Assembly: GCA_028023455.1 (NCBI GenBank)
Contig: JAQFVV010001058.1
Span: forward strand, 57,176-121,175
DNA length: 64,000 bases
From: Epiperipatus broadwayi
Lineage: Eukaryota; Onychophora; Udeonychophora; Euonychophora; Peripatidae
Reading direction: 5' to 3'
Below are positions 58,645 through 64,000 of this stretch, piece after piece (position 1 is the stretch's first letter; every line of letters starts with the position of its first letter). The notes under the pieces were generated by a model that searched no databases, was not told where the DNA came from, and worked only from the letters and a program-made list of their open reading frames with translations. The position numbers and the translations under genes were made by a program.

Positions 58645-59994
58645 ATGGGACTGATAAAAATAAACACATATGAGGGGAGGAAGGAGGAGATGCCAACAGA
58701 TCACCTTAGGAGTCTGCAAAGGTATTTCGAAGGTTATGGGATACCGGAAGAGATGAAGGCGATAGTAGCATCAGACCACCTTGAAGCTCAGGCTAGGGAT
58801 TGGTGGAATTCACTGATGCACCAGCCGCAGACATTTTTAGATTACAAGACAGCCCTGGAGAGAGTGTTCTGGAGTGAAGAGAGACAGGAGGATATTCGGT
58901 CCCGAATAATAAGGGAGAAGTTCCGAGAGGGGGGACCAGAGGAATACGTAGATTTTTTTAGGCGACAAGTGGCCCTACTCAAGACGTTAAAAGCATGTGA
59001 TTTGTCAGAGAAACAGATGGTGAAGACAGTATGTAATAACCTGCCCATAGAAATAAGAGTGGTACTGGGAGAAGGAGAGAAATCTACTAAAGAAATAGAC
59101 GAAGTATTGAGTAAAATGGAAGTGAGTGCAAAAATGAGACAGATACGGGGGGAAAAGGAAGTAGATCAAGGGAGAGACATAGGGTTCAGTCAACAATCGA
59201 ATTCAAAATGTATGGGAAATCTGATTTGTTCATGGGAGGACCGGGTACCAAGTTACGCATGCCAAACATGTCCAAAAATACAGATAGCAACTGGACAGAC
59301 GAAAGTGGAAGCACTTATAGATACAGGAAGTCAGGTCTCTGTAATAACAGAGAGATTATATTATAAACTCATCAGGGAACAACCAAATATACCTGTTCTG
59401 CCTTTGAAAGCTGTACAGGTGGCAATGGCCAACAACAGAAAGGCAAAAGTTGAACCCAAACAGATATGGCTAAATGTTAAAATCCAGGGAGTAAGTTGTC
59501 CTCACGCATTTTTAATTATGAAAAATCTGATCTGTGATGTTCTATTAGGAACTGATTTCTTATACAAGTATAAGTGTAAGTTGAACTACGAAAGTAGACA
59601 AGCCACATGTAATGGGGAGGTGATTGGTTTCGTGATGGACAGTACAGATGTTTCAATAGGCACTTTGCAAGTTGTCGATGACAACAAGGATGACGTGATA
59701 GCGGATAAGATAGAACAGGTAAAACTGGCTGGGGGAGAAGGGAAGGAAATGCTAAGAAAGATACTGAAAGACTACCATCAGGTGTTTTCAGATATACCGG
59801 GCATAATCCCAGGTTTCGAACAAAGAATTCAGGTAAACGAAACTCAACCATTTAAGGCAAAATCATACCCCATCCCTCATCAGTATAGAGAACAGGTGAA
59901 AGCACAGATAGATCAAATGTTGGAATGGGGAATCATATCAAAAAGTTCATCGGCATACTGTAATCCAATAGTCGTGGTAAAGAAAAAAAGATAA
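58645..59994 (+). CDS. Gag-protease and RT N-terminus (Gypsy)
   Basis: ATG at 58,645 chosen because the frame upstream to 58,501 starts with TTG and low-complexity residues. 449 residues. Residues ~20-190 are a Gypsy capsid-like domain (LRSLQRYFEGYGIPEE, ARDWWNSL, EEYVDFFRRQVALLK, LPIEIRVVL), which packages the RNA. No CCHC zinc knuckle is seen; only an isolated CQTC pair precedes the protease. The aspartic protease follows, with ALIDTGSQVSVI (D226-T-G, 59,320-59,328) and LLGTDFL. From ~385 on is the start of RT (YPIPHQYREQVKAQIDQML, SAYCNPIVVVKK). The frame ends inside RT at an A-run, 10 bp before the pol call. It is thus one polyprotein with pol, broken by one base. Confidence 0.92.
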   Translation: MGLIKINTYEGRKEEMPTDHLRSLQRYFEGYGIPEEMKAIVASDHLEAQARDWWNSLMHQPQTFLDYKTALERVFWSEERQEDIRSRIIREKFREGGPEEYVDFFRRQVALLKTLKACDLSEKQMVKTVCNNLPIEIRVVLGEGEKSTKEIDEVLSKMEVSAKMRQIRGEKEVDQGRDIGFSQQSNSKCMGNLICSWEDRVPSYACQTCPKIQIATGQTKVEALIDTGSQVSVITERLYYKLIREQPNIPVLPLKAVQVAMANNRKAKVEPKQIWLNVKIQGVSCPHAFLIMKNLICDVLLGTDFLYKYKCKLNYESRQATCNGEVIGFVMDSTDVSIGTLQVVDDNKDDVIADKIEQVKLAGGEGKEMLRKILKDYHQVFSDIPGIIPGFEQRIQVNETQPFKAKSYPIPHQYREQVKAQIDQMLEWGIISKSSSAYCNPIVVVKKKR

Positions 59995-60004
59995 CTCCGT
60001 ACGG

Positions 60005-62395
60005 TTGTGCCTTGATGCGAGGCAATTGAATAAAGTCACAGTTCCAGATTGTAACATACCACCACCCATGCAAGAATTAATTGGTAGATTTAACGGAAAA
60101 AAAATTTTCTCGACATTTGATCTGACAGCGAGTTACTGGCAGATAGGTCTGCACCCGGAAGACCGCAAATATACTGCTTTTAGATATGACGGCTGCTCGT
60201 ATCAGTTTAACCGCATGCCATTTGGCCTAATTAACAGCGGGGCTGGTCTACTGCGGTGTTTAGATAAAGTATTATCTGCGGAAGTAAAAAAAATAATTAC
60301 AATGTATGTGGACGATGTGTTGATAGCGTCGGCTAACATGGAAGAACATGCCAAGGATGTGGAAATGTTTCTAAAGGAATGTTGGGATAAAGGAATTAAG
60401 GTAAACCTGAAGAAAAGCGTACTGTTTCAGGAGGAGGTTACATTTTTGGGTCACCTTATAGGCGCTCAGGGTGTTCAGCCACACCCAGATAAAATTTTGG
60501 CCATCAAAGATTTTCCCGCACCAAAATCTAAAAAGCAGGTACGATCCTTCTTGGGTATGTGTAATTTTTATAACCGTTTTCAGGAACAATTTGCTCAACA
60601 TATGGAACCATTAGTTAGACTATTGAGGAAAGATATGATGTGGGAGTGGGGTGAGGAGCAAAGTCAGGCATTCGAGAAGGTGAAGCAAGGGTTCATGAAA
60701 CACGTAATGCTTGTTTTTCCGGACTTTGAAAAACCTTTCATAGTGCAAACCGACAGCAGTGGATACGGGCTGGGAGCGACAGTATCACAGATCCAAGAGG
60801 ATGGTCAGAAAAAAGTACTATATTTTTTGAGTAGAATGCTCAAGGGCCCAGAGAGACATTACACCGTCACCGAAAAGGAAGCTTTGGCTATTGTTTGGTC
60901 ATTTCAAAAACTCCGCACATTGTTGTTAGGGTCAAAAATAATTGTTGTTACGGATCATCAGAGTCTAGAATTTATTAACCACAGTTATCTGACAAACAGT
61001 CGGTTGGTAAGGTGGAGCTTATACCTTCAAGAGTATAATTATGTGGTAAAGCATTGTAAGGGGTCAGATAACGTCGTGGCTGATGTTCTGAGTCGCAATC
61101 CAGTACGTGTGCCATCAAGTCACCTGAAGGTTGAGAATTTATACGTGGCAGGGGTAAATTTGGGAATGAATGATAAGGTAGAGAATGACCTTAAAAGATT
61201 GGCCCAGTGTCAGAGGGATGATGCTCATCTAGGTAAAATAATCGGACAACTGGAAGGGGAAAGGAGCAAAAATGAAAATGAGTCCAGACGTGGGATACAC
61301 CGATACAGACTTGATCAGAAGGTGCTCCAATACAAAATGGATGGGGAACCAGAAAGCTGGAGGCCGATAATACCACAACCAATGAGGAATGCAGTGGTGA
61401 CTCACGTCCACCAACTATATGGACATTATGGGGTGTGGAAAACAGAAAAGTGGCTTAAGAAGTGGTTTTATTGGCCGAACATGCATAGAACTATAGTAAA
61501 GATAATACATCAATGTGAACTTTGTCAAAAAACTAAACCTGCAAATAAAAATTATGCAGGTCCAATGAGCTCGATAATTCCAAGGAGGCCTCGTGAGATG
61601 ATTGCCATAGATTATTACGGGCCATTACCCATGTTCAATAAAAAAAGATATTTGTTGGTGGTGTATGATTTATTTAGTAAATTTGTGGCCGCGTATCCAA
61701 TGAATCAAGCCAACGCCCGAAACACCATACGTTTGCTAGAGAAGGAATATTTTGCTACCATAGGAAAACCACAAAGTGTCCTATCGGACCATGGTACACC
61801 GTTTATTTCGGGAGAATGGAAAGCATGGATTCACAGGTCTGGGATCCAACATGTACTAACATCGATTAGAAATCCTCAATCAAACCCATGTGAGCGGGTG
61901 ATGCGTGAGTTGGGTCGGTTGTTTAGGACCTACATCCCCGCTAATCACCGTGGATGGGTTAAGAAAATTCCAGAAATACTTAATTATATAAATTGGGCGG
62001 TTAACGAGTCCACTGGATTTTCTCCCATGCGACTCCAGTTTGGGAAACATGCTCCTAAATTGATCAAGACCAAAATACCAGGACCAAAGGAATTGCCGAT
62101 CAACATGGAGGAGGATCGAGAGCGGGCATATCATACACTTTTAAAAAGGAGTCAAGAAAGAAACAAACACACCCTGGGGAGGCCGTATCATTTTAAAGTG
62201 GGCGATCTAGTCATGGTAAAGACACCACATGTGAGCGAACCGGGAAAATTTATTTGTAAAAAATTTTGTAGTTTATATGATGGACCGTACCCTATTGTTA
62301 AGTGTCAGGGTGATAACGCTTTCTGGGTGAATACGGGGCAAGAGGTGAAGGGATCATACAATGCCCGTTCACTCAAGCCCGTGCCACTGAACTAG
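60005..62395 (+). CDS. Pol: reverse transcriptase, RNase H, integrase (Gypsy)
   Basis: 796 residues from 60,005. No ATG at the start; the frame is readable from 59,981 and continues the RT begun in the upstream frame. RT: LDARQLNKVT, FDLTASYWQI (catalytic D), FGLINS and YVDD at residues 101-104 (60,305-60,316). RNase H: QTDSSGYGLGA (D250), TEKEALAIVW (E) and VTDHQSL (D). Integrase: an HHCC zinc domain (HVHQLYGHYG ... CELCQ, ~465-510), then D536 (AIDYYGP), D595 (LSDHGTPF), E630 (NPCERVMREL). The C-terminal domain has FKVGDLVMVKTPHVS and LYDGPYPIVK. All key residues are present. It copies the RNA into DNA and inserts it. The NPxERVMRELGR wording at the glutamate is seen in a subset of Gypsy lineages. 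No env follows. Confidence 0.95.
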   Translation: MCLDARQLNKVTVPDCNIPPPMQELIGRFNGKKIFSTFDLTASYWQIGLHPEDRKYTAFRYDGCSYQFNRMPFGLINSGAGLLRCLDKVLSAEVKKIITMYVDDVLIASANMEEHAKDVEMFLKECWDKGIKVNLKKSVLFQEEVTFLGHLIGAQGVQPHPDKILAIKDFPAPKSKKQVRSFLGMCNFYNRFQEQFAQHMEPLVRLLRKDMMWEWGEEQSQAFEKVKQGFMKHVMLVFPDFEKPFIVQTDSSGYGLGATVSQIQEDGQKKVLYFLSRMLKGPERHYTVTEKEALAIVWSFQKLRTLLLGSKIIVVTDHQSLEFINHSYLTNSRLVRWSLYLQEYNYVVKHCKGSDNVVADVLSRNPVRVPSSHLKVENLYVAGVNLGMNDKVENDLKRLAQCQRDDAHLGKIIGQLEGERSKNENESRRGIHRYRLDQKVLQYKMDGEPESWRPIIPQPMRNAVVTHVHQLYGHYGVWKTEKWLKKWFYWPNMHRTIVKIIHQCELCQKTKPANKNYAGPMSSIIPRRPREMIAIDYYGPLPMFNKKRYLLVVYDLFSKFVAAYPMNQANARNTIRLLEKEYFATIGKPQSVLSDHGTPFISGEWKAWIHRSGIQHVLTSIRNPQSNPCERVMRELGRLFRTYIPANHRGWVKKIPEILNYINWAVNESTGFSPMRLQFGKHAPKLIKTKIPGPKELPINMEEDRERAYHTLLKRSQERNKHTLGRPYHFKVGDLVMVKTPHVSEPGKFICKKFCSLYDGPYPIVKCQGDNAFWVNTGQEVKGSYNARSLKPVPLN

Positions 62396-62431
62396 GAGCC
62401 GTTCAAATACGTAGACCGTATTTAAAGGCTT

Positions 62432-62443
62432 CCGGGAGGAGGG
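62432..62443 (+). promoter_or_regulatory. Polypurine tract
   Basis: GGGAGGAGGG three bases before the 3' LTR, the usual primer for plus-strand synthesis. Confidence 0.8.
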
Positions 62444-62446
62444 TAT

Positions 62447-64000
62447 TGTAAACAGTCGGGTTTAAACCCTAGTTACAATGTAGAAAGGCACACATATGTT
62501 ATATAGTTTAAAATTAGTTTCATATAATTTGATTTTATTTCGTTTTAGTATTTATTTTGTAGTGGGAGAAAATGTTTAAAATTTTATTAAAGTAAGAAAA
62601 GAGGGAGTGGGGGGGGAATTTGCGTTTTATTTTTGTAAAAGTGGTATATGTATGTATTTGCGGTGTGGATAGACAATTTTAGAAACGAACGTATGAATAC
62701 ATTTTTGGATCCAAGATAAGAGATTATTGTAAGAAAAAAAAAAAAAAAGAGATATATTAAACATCGAAGGTCTTATCTGGGGAATTTGAATGAAAAAAAA
62801 AAAAAAAAAAAAGAAGGTTGGAGAAAAAGGTTTCCGGAATGTTAATTGCCAAAATGTCCGAAGGTGCGAAAAGTTCTTTTTGCTTATTAGCTTAACTGGC
62901 CATCTATACCACGTGGTGGGGAAGAAAGGGGACGGACTGTGTTTGCGAAAACAAAAGAAAAGAAAAAAGTGACAGGGAGAGTGGAGACGTAGTTTTTTTT
63001 TAAACTAGTGTCATTTTATTTTTGGTTTTCAAAGAGGAAAGAAAAAAAAAAATATATTCAATTTTTTTTTTTATATATATATTTTAAGAAGAGTAACTAA
63101 GGCTACGGCCGAACATGAGTACGGTGGGGTAAAAGCTTAAGCGTGCTGGGTTTTCTGGACCTTACCCCGAAGAGTCCATGCGGCAGTGACCGGAGAACAT
63201 CTACCGGAGATCTATCAACTTTTCGCAAGGGAATCGATCCGACTCGGAATGAACTGAAGCGTGATGAACTGTCTCGTACGTTTTGCTTCGGATTTCATGT
63301 GTTTTTCTTCTTATTTTGATATCCCCGGGGATCACATCGGACAAAAATTGCAGGTAATATGAACTTAAGATATTTTATTTCCAAAATTTACCACGTTTTC
63401 TGAAACCCTCAAGGAGAACGAACGAAGGCAAGAACTTATATATTTTTTTATGATAAGGCCATTCAAATACAGCTGATTAGATTTTTATCTGTGTATACGT
63501 TCGTTTTCTTGTTCTGTTGTAAATCCACACAAAATACATATGTAGGTTTTATTGGGTTATGTAAACGTTAAAAGGGTATGGGCAATATATTTTCTTAAAA
63601 ATAAAAAAAAAAAAAATATTATAATAAAAGGTGTGTTATTTTAAGGCTTATATTACATGTGTATGTTTTATTATTTGACTCATAGAATATAGTTTAGGAA
63701 TTTAACAATTGATCCGAGTTTCGCTGTTGGTTGCATAGAGTTTTCCCCCGTACATTTTCCTACGGTTTATTGGCCACCCGCCCTGAGTACTGAGCTAGTG
63801 GAGAGGCCCTATTACTATCGTATTTTTCTCTTCCAGCATAATACTTATGTAAAAAGTAAGTTTGGCGCTTGGAGTCAATGATTGACGTCCATAAATATGC
63901 TGTGAGAGAAATACGAAATTTCTTATCAATATTTTTTTGCTTAAAAGGAAAAAGGGGAAATATAGATATTTTTTTTTATGATAAGAACTAATAAGTATAC
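62447..64000 (+). repeat. 3' LTR of the young Gypsy element (cut by window end)
   Basis: Matches the 5' LTR from TGTAAACAG. At the window end (TAAGTATAC) it corresponds to position 58,271 of the 5' LTR, so about 23 bp are missing. Visible differences include loss of two bases near 62,488, homopolymer length changes, and AGTTTTCCCC where the 5' LTR has AGCTTGCTCCCC. Confidence 0.95.

Larger units (their letters stand above)
56708..64000 (+). mobile_element. Young Gypsy LTR retrotransposon (3' end outside window)
   Basis: Order: 5' LTR (56,708-58,294), primer binding site, gag-protease, RT-RNase H-integrase, polypurine tract, 3' LTR (from 62,447). This is Ty3/Gypsy order with integrase last. 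Internal region only ~4.15 kb, no env. The LTRs are long (1,587 bp) relative to the coding part and nearly identical: differences are mostly in homopolymer lengths plus a few substitutions and a short indel near 58,008/63,741. The target duplication cannot be checked because the right end lies ~20-25 bp beyond the window. Confidence 0.95.

Overview
The window is eukaryotic, almost certainly animal, non-coding DNA. It is very A+T rich by eye (roughly 70 percent), full of homopolymer runs and (TA)n or (CA)n tracts, and has no operons or long host reading frames. The transposon mix (Penelope-like elements, RTE-clade LINEs, Ty3/Gypsy LTR elements, Merlin, hAT and many hairpin MITEs) fits an AT-rich invertebrate. 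I cannot name the species. I recognise no confident host protein-coding exon and no functional tRNA or rRNA gene.

Layout. 0-6.3 kb: two decayed Penelope-like elements (PLEs) head to tail, the second interrupted by a dispersed repeat (called RepA here) and an 18-copy 25-bp minisatellite, then a Gypsy 3' scrap. 8.4-12 kb: hairpin MITEs, two GC-rich triloop hairpins, a ~190/400-bp satellite, a RepA inverted array and a 50-bp perfect palindrome. 14.8-17.2 kb: two inverted repeat clusters, the second made of a tRNA-like repeat (RepB). 18.2-20.2 kb: an RTE LINE with an inverted 5' piece. 21.0-23.1 kb: a complete but mutated Merlin transposon with 8-bp target duplication, then a TA-flanked MITE. 24.7-31.9 kb: an old Gypsy element with ~1.3-kb LTRs, a coiled-coil gag and an integrase tail, the middle of pol deleted. 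34.9-39 kb: RepA, a 5' hAT fragment with its terminus, a 28-30-bp minisatellite and a hairpin MITE. 45.4-49 kb: two more PLE pieces on the minus strand, one split by an 864-bp palindromic element. 49.6-54.9 kb: tandem RepB, a large RepA inverted array with an RTE LINE inside it, and a decayed Gypsy integrase. 55.2-56.4 kb: a 1,151-bp TA-flanked element without genes. 56.7-64 kb: a young Gypsy retrotransposon, almost complete, whose 3' LTR runs off the window.

Only the last element has near-intact proteins: gag, protease, reverse transcriptase, RNase H and integrase with all catalytic residues, broken only by a one-base shift in an A-run. The most unusual recurring theme is architectural. Several unrelated repeat families (RepA, RepB, the 864-bp element) occur as head-to-tail monomers that then face each other as inverted arrays.
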